From Natrinema saccharevitans (GTDB lineage: Archaea; Halobacteriota; Halobacteria; Halobacteriales; Natrialbaceae): 64,000 nt of DNA. Shown piece by piece: positions 1 to 8,844 of the stretch. Every line of letters begins with the position of its first letter. The first letter of the stretch is position 1. Below the pieces are notes generated by a model, which was not told where the DNA came from, did not search any database, and saw only the letters and a list, made by a program, of their open reading frames with translations. The translations under genes were made by a program, and so were the position numbers. The stretch covers positions 806,001 to 870,000 of the forward strand of contig NZ_LWLN01000001.1 of NCBI RefSeq assembly GCF_001953745.1. The letters are read 5' to 3'.

Positions 1-1178
1 TCGTCGGAGAGTCGGTCCTCGACGAGTTCCATGAAGCCCAGTTGGGTCAGGTGGATCGGAACCTGATCCTTCTGGTAAGCGTCGAGGACGATCAGGTCGT
101 AGGTCTCGTCGGTCTCCTGCAGGAAGATCCGGCCGTCCTCGGTGTGGGCCGTCATGTTCTCGCCCTCCTCGAGGTGGAAGTAGTCCTTGGCCGCTTGCGT
201 CACCTCGGGGTCGAGTTCGACGACGTCGACGTCGACGTCGTAGGTCCGCTCGAAGTCCTTCGGGCCGGTGTAGCCGCCCCCGCCGATGAACAACACGTCG
301 TCGACCTCGTCGGGGTCGTCGGTCATCAGCATGGGCAGGTGGAAGTACCGCGTGTACTCGAAGACGTGTCGGTCCGGGTCCTCGAGGTCCATCGCGCTGT
401 GGCGCGCGCCGTCTAAATACAGCGTTCGCACGTCGCCGTCGTCGATGACCTCGAGGTCCTGATAGGCCGTCTGGGTCTCGTAGACGACGTCGCCGCGGTG
501 GTCGAACGCGACGGGACCGACGCCGCCGGCGACGATCAACAGCAGGGCGATACCGACGCTCGCGGCCGCGGGTCTGGGCGCGACCCGCGGGAGGGTCAGC
601 GCGAACGCGGTGCCGACGAGGATAAAGCCAAACAGCAGCCCGATCGCGTCGATTCCCAGCGTCGGAATCAGGAAGTACGTGGTCGCGCCCGCGCCGACGA
701 TGCTGCCGATAGTGCCCAGCGCGTAGACGTGGCCCGACGCCTCGCCGGTGCCCTCCTTCTCGGAGAGTTCGGCCGAGTAGGGGCTGATAAAGCCGAGCAG
801 ATAGGTCGGCGGCCCGAACAGGATCAGGACCGCCGGCAACGAGGCGTACCGAGCCGGCAACGGTAGCGTCGACGCCGAGAGCAGGAGTTGATCGCTGGCG
901 TAGACGACGATCGCGACGTAACCGGCCGTCCCCAGCAGGATCCAGCTCATCCGCGCATTCGAGGCGGTATCGGCGCGCTTGCCGCCCTGCCAGTAGCCGA
1001 GGCTCAGTGCGGCGAGGAAGACGGTGATGATACTTCCCCACGTGTAGATGCTGCTCCCGAACTGCGGGGCGATGATCCGGCCCGCGAGAATTTCCAGACC
1101 CATACTGGTAACGCCGGAGACGAACACCGCGACGTCGGGCTTCGTCGGGCGGTACGCGGAGGGCTGCCCCAGACTCAT
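1..1178 (-). CDS. Spermidine synthase-like membrane protein (3' end outside window)
   Basis: The gene starts at the ATG at 1178 and is still open at base 1, so only about 392 codons are visible. The N-terminal half is hydrophobic with several membrane segments and includes SMGLEILAGRIIAPQFG, typical of the membrane-fused spermidine/spermine synthase-like proteins. Around residues 290-300 the segment LFIGGGGYTGPKDF is the SAM-type nucleotide-binding loop, followed by VDVVELDPEV and, near the window edge, YDLIVLDAYQKDQVPIHLTQ, which is the synthase core. Family knowledge suggests an aminopropyltransferase fold on a membrane anchor; the substrate is unknown. It is divergent from the SRPBCC-like gene at 1316. 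Confidence 0.85.
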   Translation of the reverse strand, partial: MSLGQPSAYRPTKPDVAVFVSGVTSMGLEILAGRIIAPQFGSSIYTWGSIITVFLAALSLGYWQGGKRADTASNARMSWILLGTAGYVAIVVYASDQLLLSASTLPLPARYASLPAVLILFGPPTYLLGFISPYSAELSEKEGTGEASGHVYALGTIGSIVGAGATTYFLIPTLGIDAIGLLFGFILVGTAFALTLPRVAPRPAAASVGIALLLIVAGGVGPVAFDHRGDVVYETQTAYQDLEVIDDGDVRTLYLDGARHSAMDLEDPDRHVFEYTRYFHLPMLMTDDPDEVDDVLFIGGGGYTGPKDFERTYDVDVDVVELDPEVTQAAKDYFHLEEGENMTAHTEDGRIFLQETDETYDLIVLDAYQKDQVPIHLTQLGFMELVEDRLSD

Positions 1179-1283
1179 TACCGGGACATAGCGGGCCCGG
1201 CAGGAGAACTTGTCGCCTCGGTACGGATTCGTCGGGAGTCACGCGAGCGAAAGGACTCGCCGGGAGCCGGTCGGTAGTCCGGC

Positions 1284-1290
1284 GTTTTAT
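1284..1290 (+). promoter_or_regulatory. TATA-like box of the SRPBCC-like gene
   Basis: GTTTTAT is centred about 29 bases upstream of the ATG at 1316. This spacing fits a leaderless transcript and argues against the in-frame GTG at 1304 as the start. Confidence 0.5.
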
Positions 1291-1315
1291 CTCGGTCCCG
1301 TGCGTGCGGGTCGAT

Positions 1316-1726
1316 ATGCGCGAGGTGACGGTCTCTCGAGTCGTCGCTGCGGCCCCGACGGAGCTGTCGGCGTGGCTCGAGCCGGCGACGATCGTCGAAG
1401 CCGAGGGGAGTTTCGCGGTCGAACGCGTCGAGGAGCGAGACGGGACGACGGTCGTCGTCGCTAGCGGCCCGGGACTGCAACTGCCGCTGCGGTTCGAGGA
1501 CCGCGACGGGACGATCTACTACACGCAGGAGAGCGAGCGCGGTCCCTTCTCGGCGATGGAGACGTCGCTCGAGACCGACCCGGTCGACCACGGCCGGACC
1601 CGGCTCGCGGCCCGGTCGGCGGTCGAACTCGCCGCACCCCTGCCGTTCGGCGATCGGATCGCAGCCTGGAAGCGGCGGGGCGAACTCACGACCCTGCTCG
1701 AGTCGGCCGAGGCTGCTTTCGAGTAG
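1316..1726 (+). CDS. SRPBCC/polyketide-cyclase-like small protein
   Basis: A 136-residue acidic protein beginning MREVTVSRVVAAAPTELSAW. The opening strand, the AAP turn, and the alternating strand pattern through GTTVVVASGPGLQLPLRFED and TRLAARSAVELA match the START/SRPBCC ligand-binding fold often annotated as a polyketide cyclase-like protein in haloarchaea. It ends in a long helix (RIAAWKRRGELTTLLESAEAAFE), as the fold requires. No catalytic residues can be assigned, so ligand and role are unknown. The gene stands alone between divergent and co-directional neighbours. The ATG at 1316 is preferred because a TATA-like box lies 29 bases upstream. Confidence 0.7.
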   Translation: MREVTVSRVVAAAPTELSAWLEPATIVEAEGSFAVERVEERDGTTVVVASGPGLQLPLRFEDRDGTIYYTQESERGPFSAMETSLETDPVDHGRTRLAARSAVELAAPLPFGDRIAAWKRRGELTTLLESAEAAFE

Positions 1727-1829
1727 CGGATCGGGTATCGCCGGGAGGCGAGATCGCCGACCCCCACCTATTTCTGAGCCAGAATGTAATGAAAACCTAC
1801 TTGTAGTGTCGGAAACGAAAACGGATCGT

Positions 1830-3770
1830 ATGCCGCAGTATCCCCGCCGAACCCTCCTCGGTGGTATCGGGACGACGATAGCGCTCGGACTGGCAGGCAA
1901 CACCGTCAGTTCGACCGACGCAAACGGCGAACGCGACCCTGCCGACGCACCGAGTTTCGAGACCCTCCTCGATCACCTCCCGGCCTCGGTCGCGACCGAG
2001 TCGATGACGGTGTCGGTGATGGACCTCGAGCGCCGGCGCGAGGCGAACGAACCCCACGGACCCCACGCCGCCACCGGCGCGTTCCGGATCGACGACGAAG
2101 CCGTCACGAAACAGGCAGTCGTCTACGCGACGGGTGAGTCATTCACCCAGTCGGTGACGGTCCTCACTGGCGAGATCGACCTCGACGGTGACGGCGAGTC
2201 CCGCGAAACTGACGACGGCGTCGCGTACGACCGCTACGAGGCCGACGATCAGGTCGCCGCGGTCACGGACGAGGCCGTCGTCATCGCACAGGACGCGGAC
2301 GTCCTCTCCGACGCCGTCGCAGCGGGCGCGGGCGATGCCGACCGGCTCCTCGACGCGAAACCCCTCCTCGAGGAGGCGATCGACGTCCACGAGGGCGCCG
2401 ACGGGTACAGCGTCAACGTCGGTGACGATTTCCAGCCGCCGGAGACCGACGCGACCGCCGAATACGTCGTCCGGGCGATCACCGTCCGCGGTCCCGACAC
2501 GATCACGATGGACTTTGCGGTCTCCTTTACCGACGCGGACGACGTGACCGACGAACTCGCCGAACGCCTCGAAGGGGAGTTTGCCTACGTGGCGACGACC
2601 GACGAGCCGACAGCCGAAGTCGACGGCAGTCTCGTCACCGTCTCCGTGGAACGCGACCTCGCGGCCGAGCGGGCCGCCCGGGAACACGACAGCCCCGGGT
2701 CGCTTCGCGTCGAACGCGATATCGACCTCGAGGACGATCTCCTCGAGATCGAGATCGGCCGCGGCGATCCGACCCCGATCGAGGATCTCACGCTGGAAGT
2801 CGGCGACGAGGCCTACGACCGCGACATCTGGACCAACGGGCACGGTACCCTCGAGGAAGGCGATACGATCGTGATCGAGACCGACGATGTCGAACCGAAC
2901 CTCTCGGTGACGCTCACCCACGACCACGAGTACGGCTCCAGTTCGAGTACGACGACGGTCCTCGGACACTTCCGGTTCGAGTTCGCGTACGACCCCGACG
3001 CGACGGAACTCACCGTCGAGTACGCCGACGAGTTCCCGCTCGACGGCGACGAGGTGTGGCTCGCGGTCCACGAGGACCGGCCAACCTACGGCTTCCGTGA
3101 GGACGACCCCGAGCCGACGGCGACCGCCCAGCCCTGGGCGGGAACGACGATGGAGTCAGGCGACGACGCGACGATAGAGGGCGTCGATCCGGGCAGCGTG
3201 GTCTACGTCTGCTGGGGCGAGCCGAACTACCGGGAGAGTCTCGCGACCCATCGCACTCGGCCGCCAGGAACCGTCAAATTCGAGTACGACTACGAAGCGC
3301 AGTCGCTCTCGGCGACCCTCGAACTGGACGATGACACCGAACGGCCCGCCTCGGCCTACGAACTCCTGGTCGACGGTGAGCCGGCCGAGACGCAGTGGGC
3401 CGACGCGGCCGACACCGTTACCTCGGGTGCAACGATCGAGATCGACTCCGTTCCGGTCGGTGCCGACGTCGAGGTCGTCTGGGGCGAGGACGACGTCCGA
3501 GTCGGCAGCGCGTACCCGCAACCGACGGTCGACCTCGCGTTCACCGAGGACGGGACCGCGGTCGAACACGTCGGCGGCGACTCGGTGGACGCATCGAAAC
3601 TCGAAGCTCGCGTGTGGTCCGAGGACGGCTCCGTCGAGATCGACCTCGCGGACGAGGTCGACGGTGACTTCGAGAAGGGCGATACGATTCCCGTCGATGC
3701 GTCGGCAGCACGAGGCCTGTCGTTGGTCTACGAGGGACAGTACTACATCGGCTACGCCCACGAAGCGTAA
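1830..3770 (+). CDS. Tat-exported protein with tandem beta-rich repeats
   Basis: From the ATG at 1830 the protein opens MPQYPRRTLLGGIGTTIALG, a twin-arginine signal (RRTLLGG) followed by a short hydrophobic core, so export in folded form is likely. A GTG at 1806 would add eight residues. The first half has an unfamiliar fold. The second half holds four similar segments about 85-100 residues apart, with the pattern xxGDxIxIxxVxxGxxVxVxWGE: EEGDTIVIETDDVEPNLSV, ESGDDATIEGVDPGSVVYV, TSGATIEIDSVPVGADVEV and EKGDTIPVDASAARGLSLV. These look like Ig-like surface modules. No lipobox or PGF-CTERM anchor is visible. Function unknown. Confidence 0.8.
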   Translation: MPQYPRRTLLGGIGTTIALGLAGNTVSSTDANGERDPADAPSFETLLDHLPASVATESMTVSVMDLERRREANEPHGPHAATGAFRIDDEAVTKQAVVYATGESFTQSVTVLTGEIDLDGDGESRETDDGVAYDRYEADDQVAAVTDEAVVIAQDADVLSDAVAAGAGDADRLLDAKPLLEEAIDVHEGADGYSVNVGDDFQPPETDATAEYVVRAITVRGPDTITMDFAVSFTDADDVTDELAERLEGEFAYVATTDEPTAEVDGSLVTVSVERDLAAERAAREHDSPGSLRVERDIDLEDDLLEIEIGRGDPTPIEDLTLEVGDEAYDRDIWTNGHGTLEEGDTIVIETDDVEPNLSVTLTHDHEYGSSSSTTTVLGHFRFEFAYDPDATELTVEYADEFPLDGDEVWLAVHEDRPTYGFREDDPEPTATAQPWAGTTMESGDDATIEGVDPGSVVYVCWGEPNYRESLATHRTRPPGTVKFEYDYEAQSLSATLELDDDTERPASAYELLVDGEPAETQWADAADTVTSGATIEIDSVPVGADVEVVWGEDDVRVGSAYPQPTVDLAFTEDGTAVEHVGGDSVDASKLEARVWSEDGSVEIDLADEVDGDFEKGDTIPVDASAARGLSLVYEGQYYIGYAHEA

Positions 3771-3861
3771 GAAGCGGGCCCGCCCGTCCGCTCGTATCAG
3801 CCCGTTTACCGGCGGTGTAGCTGGTCGTCGAGTTGGAAACCGATGCTCGAGCCACGGCGTC

Positions 3862-4089
3862 TCAGGGACGCGAAACGACGTGTGTGAGCAGGAACACGAC
3901 GAGAGCCACTGCCACGATCGTCGTGGGCGTAAACGCAAGGATATCAAGCCGGCTGGCACCCCAGACGAACAGCGCGGCAAACAGCGTCGAGAGCGCGGCG
4001 TTCAGGACCAAGAGGACACGCGGATCTCCCTCCGACGACTCGAGACCGGCCTGGAGACCGTCGCTTCGCTCATCGTCGGGACCGGGCAT
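3862..4089 (-). CDS. Small two-helix membrane protein
   Basis: A 75-residue protein with a charged N-terminus (MPGPDDERSDG) and two hydrophobic stretches: VLLVLNAALSTLFAALFVWG and TPTTIVAVALVVFLLTHVV. The N-terminal acidic tail followed by a helical hairpin is common among small conserved haloarchaeal membrane proteins. A candidate TATA element (GGCTAAGTGA on the minus strand, near 4109-4118) is about 27 bases upstream of the ATG, suggesting a leaderless transcript. It is convergent with the repeat protein gene. No function can be assigned. Confidence 0.7.
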   Translation of the reverse strand: MPGPDDERSDGLQAGLESSEGDPRVLLVLNAALSTLFAALFVWGASRLDILAFTPTTIVAVALVVFLLTHVVSRP

Positions 4090-4178
4090 GGAACAAAACG
4101 GGGATGGCGGTCACTTAGCCGTTTCTGTGCGCGATCGACGCCGGGAGTCCCGCGGTCCCACCGAGACAGTAAACCGTA

Positions 4179-5408
4179 TCAGGGCTCCCGAAACACGACC
4201 GTCTCCGATTCGTCGCTGGGAAACGGGTTCGGTAGCTCGTCGGCTCGTGCCCACTCGTCGTCGGTGACCAGCCCGTCAGTCAGTCGCGACCGAAGCGCCG
4301 GTTCGTGGGTCTCGAGAGACGTCCCGATGACGACCAGTTCGGTCCGACGGTCGCCGTGTTCGTCGTGCCACTCGAGGTCGGGCCGGTTGGACCGATAGAG
4401 GTCCCGCCGGATCTCGGGGAGATCGGCGATCCACGGCCCGCGGACGGATGCGCGGACGGAGGGGCCCGCCTGAGAGATATCGACTCTCACGTCTCGGCCG
4501 GCGACCCACGCCGTTCCCTTCGATCGGACGATGTCGTCGGGCAGGTCTCGAAGGATCGACGCGAAGCGCTCGGGGTGGAACGGTCGGCGCGCGCGGAACA
4601 CGAAGGAGTCGACACCGTATATTTCGTCGGGATGGCTGTGGACGGCGTGGTCGTCGTGCGTTCCACCGTGATCGGTTGTCTCGCCGTTCGCGTCGTCCGA
4701 AAGCGCCCGTCGCCAGCCCGCCAGTTCACCCAGTTGCTCGGGATCGAACAGGTCGACCCCGAGGATCCGGTCCGGCGTCACCTCGCCGAACTCGGTGCGG
4801 ATCGTCTCCGCCGTCGGCCGAAGCGCACGGACGAGGCCCTCGGCCCGCTCGAGTTCCGTCTCGGTACACAGATCCGCCTTGTTACACAGCACGAGGTTCG
4901 CGACTTCGATCTGTTCGATCAGCAGGTCTGAGAGCGGTCGATCGCTCTCGTCCGCGTCGCCGCGGCGTTCGGGCGCCCCCTCGCCGGCGAAGGTATCGAG
5001 GAACAGCCGCGTGTCGAGGACGGTCACCAGCGCGTCGAGGTCGTAGCTGGCGGCGACCCGCGAGGACGTGGTGAAGAGCCTGGCGACGGGCGCGGGTTCG
5101 GAGATGCCCGAGGCTTCGACGACGAGGTGGTCGAACGCCCGCTCGCGGGCCAGCCGGACGACCGCCGTCTCGAGGTCGTCCTGGAGTTCACAGCAGATAC
5201 AGCCGTTCGAGAGTTCCGCGACACCGCCCTCGACGTCGATGTCCGAGCCGTCGGCGACGAGTTCGGCGTCGACGTTGACCGAGCCCATGTCGTTGACCAG
5301 CACCGCAAGCTCGCGGTCGGCGGTTCGCAGGAGGTGATTGAGCAGCGTTGTCTTCCCCGCACCGAGGCTCCCCGAGAGGACGGTGACCGGCGTCGTCTGC
5401 GATCCCAT
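4179..5408 (-). CDS. CobW/G3E-family GTPase, metal chaperone-like
   Basis: A 409-residue G3E GTPase. It begins MGSQTTPVTVLSGSLGAGKT with Walker A GSLGAGKTTLLNHLL, then the family metal-binding motif SNGCICCEL (CxCC), a switch segment in VVEASGISEPAP and the base-specificity motif NKAD. The C-terminal CobW domain contains a His-rich loop (DHGGTHDDHAVHSHPDE) that probably binds zinc or cobalt. Family members deliver metal to client enzymes; the client here is unknown. The frame stays open far upstream, but that extension is basic and unlike a halophilic protein, so the ATG at 5408 is chosen. It is divergent from the pair at 5502-6775. Confidence 0.85.
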   Translation of the reverse strand: MGSQTTPVTVLSGSLGAGKTTLLNHLLRTADRELAVLVNDMGSVNVDAELVADGSDIDVEGGVAELSNGCICCELQDDLETAVVRLARERAFDHLVVEASGISEPAPVARLFTTSSRVAASYDLDALVTVLDTRLFLDTFAGEGAPERRGDADESDRPLSDLLIEQIEVANLVLCNKADLCTETELERAEGLVRALRPTAETIRTEFGEVTPDRILGVDLFDPEQLGELAGWRRALSDDANGETTDHGGTHDDHAVHSHPDEIYGVDSFVFRARRPFHPERFASILRDLPDDIVRSKGTAWVAGRDVRVDISQAGPSVRASVRGPWIADLPEIRRDLYRSNRPDLEWHDEHGDRRTELVVIGTSLETHEPALRSRLTDGLVTDDEWARADELPNPFPSDESETVVFREP

Positions 5409-5501
5409 GGATGGCGTTGGAACTCGAGCGGCAAGAAGCATCGTATCACGGCGTCGCGGGACGCGACATATTTCCGTTTTCGGAACGGAGCATGTCGAAC
5501 G

Positions 5502-5798
5502 ATGACACTCGCCGATCGGATCGCGTCGTTTCGGGCCACGCTCGCGGAGTGGCTCCGGGGACTCTACCACGGGCTGATCGCTCATCCCGCCTACGAAAAG
5601 ATCGAAGCCGAGGCCGAGGACCTCGAGGACGCGTTCATGCTGGCGTGTTTCCCCGATGCCTTCGGCATCCCGTCGCCGGTCTCCTACTACACGGCCGAAC
5701 TCCTCCCCTACCTCGAGGACGAGTATCAGGCCTGGGAGCGTCGCATGTGGGATCGCCAGTCGATCCTCGAACGCAAGGGCCACCAGTACCACTTCTGA
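5502..5798 (+). CDS. Small conserved protein coupled to ArsA-type ATPase
   Basis: A 98-residue soluble protein starting MTLADRIASFRATLAEWLRG and ending ERKGHQYHF. It is mostly helical, with a conserved-looking centre (AFMLACFPDAFGIPSPVSYY). I do not recognise a named domain. Its TGA overlaps the ATG of the ArsA-type ATPase (TGATG at 5796-5800), so the two are translationally coupled and probably act together. A TATA-like element (ACATATTT) sits near 5466-5473. The start was chosen because upstream codons overlap the divergent CobW gene and are not protein-like. Confidence 0.75.
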   Translation: MTLADRIASFRATLAEWLRGLYHGLIAHPAYEKIEAEAEDLEDAFMLACFPDAFGIPSPVSYYTAELLPYLEDEYQAWERRMWDRQSILERKGHQYHF

Positions 5799-6775
5799 TG
5801 ACGACGTTTACCTTCTTCGGCGGAAAAGGCGGCGTGGGAAAGACCACCGTCTCGAGCGCGTACGCACTGGAGTGTACCGACGCCGGCAGCGAGACGCTGC
5901 TCGTTTCGACGGACCCGGCACACAGCACCGCCGACGTCTTCGATCAGTCGTTCGGCGACGATCCTCGGCCGGTCGACGGATACGACGGCCTCTCGGCGAT
6001 GGAAATCGACCCCGAGCGAGAGGTCCAGGACCACCTCTCGGAACTCAGGGGACAACTCGATTCGCAACTGAGCGCGACGATGGTAAACGAGGTCGACATC
6101 CAACTCGAGATGGCCCATCAGACGCCCGGTGCCTACGAGGCGGCCCTGTTCGACCGGTTCGTCGAGGTGATGCGGACCGCAGACGAGTACGACCGAGTCG
6201 TCTTCGATACCTCGCCGACCGGTTCGACGCTCAGGCTGCTCGCGTTGCCGGACCTCCTCGAGCGCTGGATCGACCGGCTGATGGACAAGCGCGAACGCAG
6301 CATCGATCTCTTCGAGAAGGCCGCGATCGGCAACAACGAGCCCCGGCGGGTGATGGACGGCGATCCGATCCTCGCACGCCTGCGAGAGCGCAAGGAGCGC
6401 TTCGAGTTCGCCGGGGAGACCTTGCGCGAGAACGCGGCCTTCTACCTCGTACTGAACCCAGATACACTCTCGATCCGCGAGACCAGACGGTCGGTCGAGC
6501 AGTTGGCCGAGGCGGATCTCCCCGTCAGGGGACTGGTCGTCAACCGGCTCACCCCCGAACCGGACCCGGACGAGGACGGCCGCGGCGCGACGTACCTCCG
6601 TCAGCGCGTCGCGACCGAGCGCGATCGCCTCGAGCGGATCGAACGGGAGTTCGACGTTCCGGTCGCCGCGACGATCGAGAGCCGCGTCGAGGAGGTTCGC
6701 GGGAGCCTGCTGGAAGATGTCGCGGTCGAACTCGAGATTCCGGTCGGTGACGACGACCGGCTTTCGGCGGCGTGA
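5798..6775 (+). CDS. ArsA/GET3-type ATPase
   Basis: A 325-residue P-loop ATPase of the ArsA/GET3 class. The deviant Walker A is FFGGKGGVGKTTVSSAYAL; LLVSTDPAHSTADVFDQ is the switch I region; VVFDTSPTGSTLRLLALPD is switch II; and LVVNRLTPEPD gives the adenine-binding segment. Length fits a single ArsA domain, so it should work as a homodimer. Archaeal members are candidates for tail-anchored membrane protein targeting or for metalloid export support. No arsenical pump gene is nearby, which favours the GET3-like role, but this is inference. It overlaps its upstream partner by one base. Confidence 0.88.
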   Translation: MTTFTFFGGKGGVGKTTVSSAYALECTDAGSETLLVSTDPAHSTADVFDQSFGDDPRPVDGYDGLSAMEIDPEREVQDHLSELRGQLDSQLSATMVNEVDIQLEMAHQTPGAYEAALFDRFVEVMRTADEYDRVVFDTSPTGSTLRLLALPDLLERWIDRLMDKRERSIDLFEKAAIGNNEPRRVMDGDPILARLRERKERFEFAGETLRENAAFYLVLNPDTLSIRETRRSVEQLAEADLPVRGLVVNRLTPEPDPDEDGRGATYLRQRVATERDRLERIEREFDVPVAATIESRVEEVRGSLLEDVAVELEIPVGDDDRLSAA

Positions 6776-6949
6776 GACGAGCGGCTCGCGGTGATCGATC
6801 GGTCACCGGACCGACCGGGCCGGTCGGGCGCGCGAGAGCGGGACGGGACGACGAGGCGAATCGACCCGCCTTCGGACGGCGGCCCGAACCGGGCATCGAT
6901 GTCGTACTTCGTACCGGAAAAACCGGAAATTCGTCCGACACTAGTACGG

Positions 6950-6970
6950 AATTCAATGAATTATATTTAT
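6950..6970 (+). promoter_or_regulatory. cstA promoter with palindrome abutting the TATA box
   Basis: AATTCA-A-TGAATT at 6950-6962 is a perfect 6-base inverted repeat that runs into the TATA-like TTATATTTAT at 6961-6970. The placement suits an operator blocking or recruiting factors at the promoter. No regulator has been tied to it. Confidence 0.45.
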
Positions 6971-7008
6971 GGTTGTGCCGTGAGAGCCACGACTAGAGGG
7001 TTGGTAAC

Positions 7009-8844
7009 ATGGCAGGAGTAATATGGATCGTCGCACTGGTGTTGGTACTGTTTTCGGTCGCGTACGTGGGGTACGGACGGTATCTGCAACAGTTCGTCGA
7101 TCTCGACGACAGCCGAGAGACACCGGCACACAAGTATCAGGACGGACAGGAGTACGTCCCGGCGAAGAAGCCGGTATTACTGGGGCATCACTACTCGAGT
7201 ATCGCGGGCGGCGCGCCGATCGTCGGCCCGATCACCGCGGCGCTGGTCTGGGGATGGGTCCCGGCGGTGCTGTGGGTCGCGATCGGGAATCCGCTGCTGG
7301 GCGCGGTCCACGACTTCGTCTCGCTGTCGAGTAGCCTCCGCCACGAGGGGAAGTCGATCGGCTACATCATCGGGGAGTACGTCGGCGAACGCGGCAAGAA
7401 CATGCTGCTGTGGTTCGCGTTCCTGTTGACGATCCTCGTCGTCGCCGTCTTCGCGCTGGTCATCGGGATCGTGTTCAACAGCTTTCCGCAGGCGGCGACC
7501 GCGAGCCTGGTCTACGTCGCACTCGCGTTCGTCTTCGGCGTCTGGCTGTACCAGCTGAACCTCCCGTTCTCGGTCGGGACGGTCGTCTTCGTGGCCGGCA
7601 TCTTCGCGTCGGTCTGGGTCGGTATCCAGTACCCGATCGCGCTGTTTGGCTCGAGCTTCGAGAACGCGCCGGATACGATCGTGCTGTTCGGAGAGACCGC
7701 ACCGTCGTTCGTTCCGGAACTCGGCTTCAACCCGAACGTCGGGGCGTGGGTCCTCGTGATGCTCGTTTACGGGGGGATGGCGAGCGTCCTACCGGTCTGG
7801 ATGCTGCTTCAGCCCCGTGATTACCTGTCGTCGTTTCTGCTGTACACCGGGGTCGGCGGTGCGCTGCTGGCGGTCATCGTCGGGACGTTCATCACCGACA
7901 CCAGTCAGCCGTTGACCTTCCAGATCGACGCGTGGTACGGAGCGATGGGCAGTAACAACGCGGCCTACGATCTGATGCCGCTGTTCCCGCTGCTGTTTAT
8001 TACGATCGCGTGCGGGACGATCAGCGGCTTCCACTCGCTGGTCTCCTCTGGGACCACCGCGAAACAGCTCGATAAGGAGACCGACGCTCGCCTGATCGGC
8101 TACGGCGGGATGCTCGGCGAGGGGCTGCTGGCGACGGTTGCCCTCTGTACGATCGGCGTCGCCGGCATCGCGAGCGCGTCCGGCGGGATCGGGCTCGCCC
8201 TGCCGAACTTCGCGACCGGCGGCGGCGTTATTCTCACCGCGTTCGGCATTCCCGAGAGCTACGGTGCGCCCTTCATGGCGCTGGTACTCGCCAGCTTCCT
8301 CCTGACGAGCATGGACACCGCGGTCCGACTCAGCCGGTATCTCGTCGAGGAACTCGTCGGAACGCCCCAGACCACCGTTCAGGAGTACGGTGCGAACCGG
8401 TATGTCAACACGAGCGTCGTCGTCGTCGCCGCCTTCGTCCTCCTGGGCTCCGGGAGCTGGGAGGACCTCTGGTTGCTGTTCGGCGGTGCGAACCAGCTGC
8501 TCGCCGGACTCGCACTGCTGACCGGAACGGTCTGGCTCGCCAACTGGAACAAGAACAAACAGCTGATCAGCACGGGCGTCCCGCTGGCCCTGATGGCGTT
8601 TATCACGGTCCTCGGGCTCCTGTGGGTCGCGTTCTATCAGGTACTGTACGTTCGACTCATCTCGGGTAGCCCCGGCATTTGGACCTGGATCTCCGGCGGT
8701 GGCCAGATCGTCATCAATCTGACGCTGATCGCGCTGGCCTTGGCCCTGCTTCGAATCGGCTACGGAAACATCAGCTCCACTCGCGGTGTCGGTGGCGAGG
8801 CCGTCGCGGCTGACGGCGGCGAACCGTCGGAGTCGGACGACTAA
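7009..8844 (+). CDS. cstA: CstA-family carbon starvation transporter
   Basis: A 611-residue polytopic membrane protein. The N-terminal region contains the CstA signatures AHKYQDGQEYVPAKK, LLGHHYSSIAGGAPIVGPI and GNPLLGAVHDFVSL, followed by many membrane helices to about residue 590 and a short acidic tail. The family transports peptides or pyruvate in bacteria; the haloarchaeal substrate is unproven. AGAGGG at 6995-7000 is a possible Shine-Dalgarno sequence 8 bases before the ATG, so this gene probably has a short leader. Its stop overlaps by four bases with the convergent gene at 8841. Confidence 0.92.
   Translation: MAGVIWIVALVLVLFSVAYVGYGRYLQQFVDLDDSRETPAHKYQDGQEYVPAKKPVLLGHHYSSIAGGAPIVGPITAALVWGWVPAVLWVAIGNPLLGAVHDFVSLSSSLRHEGKSIGYIIGEYVGERGKNMLLWFAFLLTILVVAVFALVIGIVFNSFPQAATASLVYVALAFVFGVWLYQLNLPFSVGTVVFVAGIFASVWVGIQYPIALFGSSFENAPDTIVLFGETAPSFVPELGFNPNVGAWVLVMLVYGGMASVLPVWMLLQPRDYLSSFLLYTGVGGALLAVIVGTFITDTSQPLTFQIDAWYGAMGSNNAAYDLMPLFPLLFITIACGTISGFHSLVSSGTTAKQLDKETDARLIGYGGMLGEGLLATVALCTIGVAGIASASGGIGLALPNFATGGGVILTAFGIPESYGAPFMALVLASFLLTSMDTAVRLSRYLVEELVGTPQTTVQEYGANRYVNTSVVVVAAFVLLGSGSWEDLWLLFGGANQLLAGLALLTGTVWLANWNKNKQLISTGVPLALMAFITVLGLLWVAFYQVLYVRLISGSPGIWTWISGGGQIVINLTLIALALALLRIGYGNISSTRGVGGEAVAADGGEPSESDD

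Noticed and set aside
2139-3071. Long acidic/hydrophobic frame opposite the Tat-exported protein
   Set aside because: High-GC mirror frame; the plus-strand gene has the Tat signal and internal repeats.
5409-5792. 128-codon upstream extension of the CobW gene
   Set aside because: It is antisense to the gene at 5502, is not protein-like, and the G3E family starts at the Walker A strand just after 5408.
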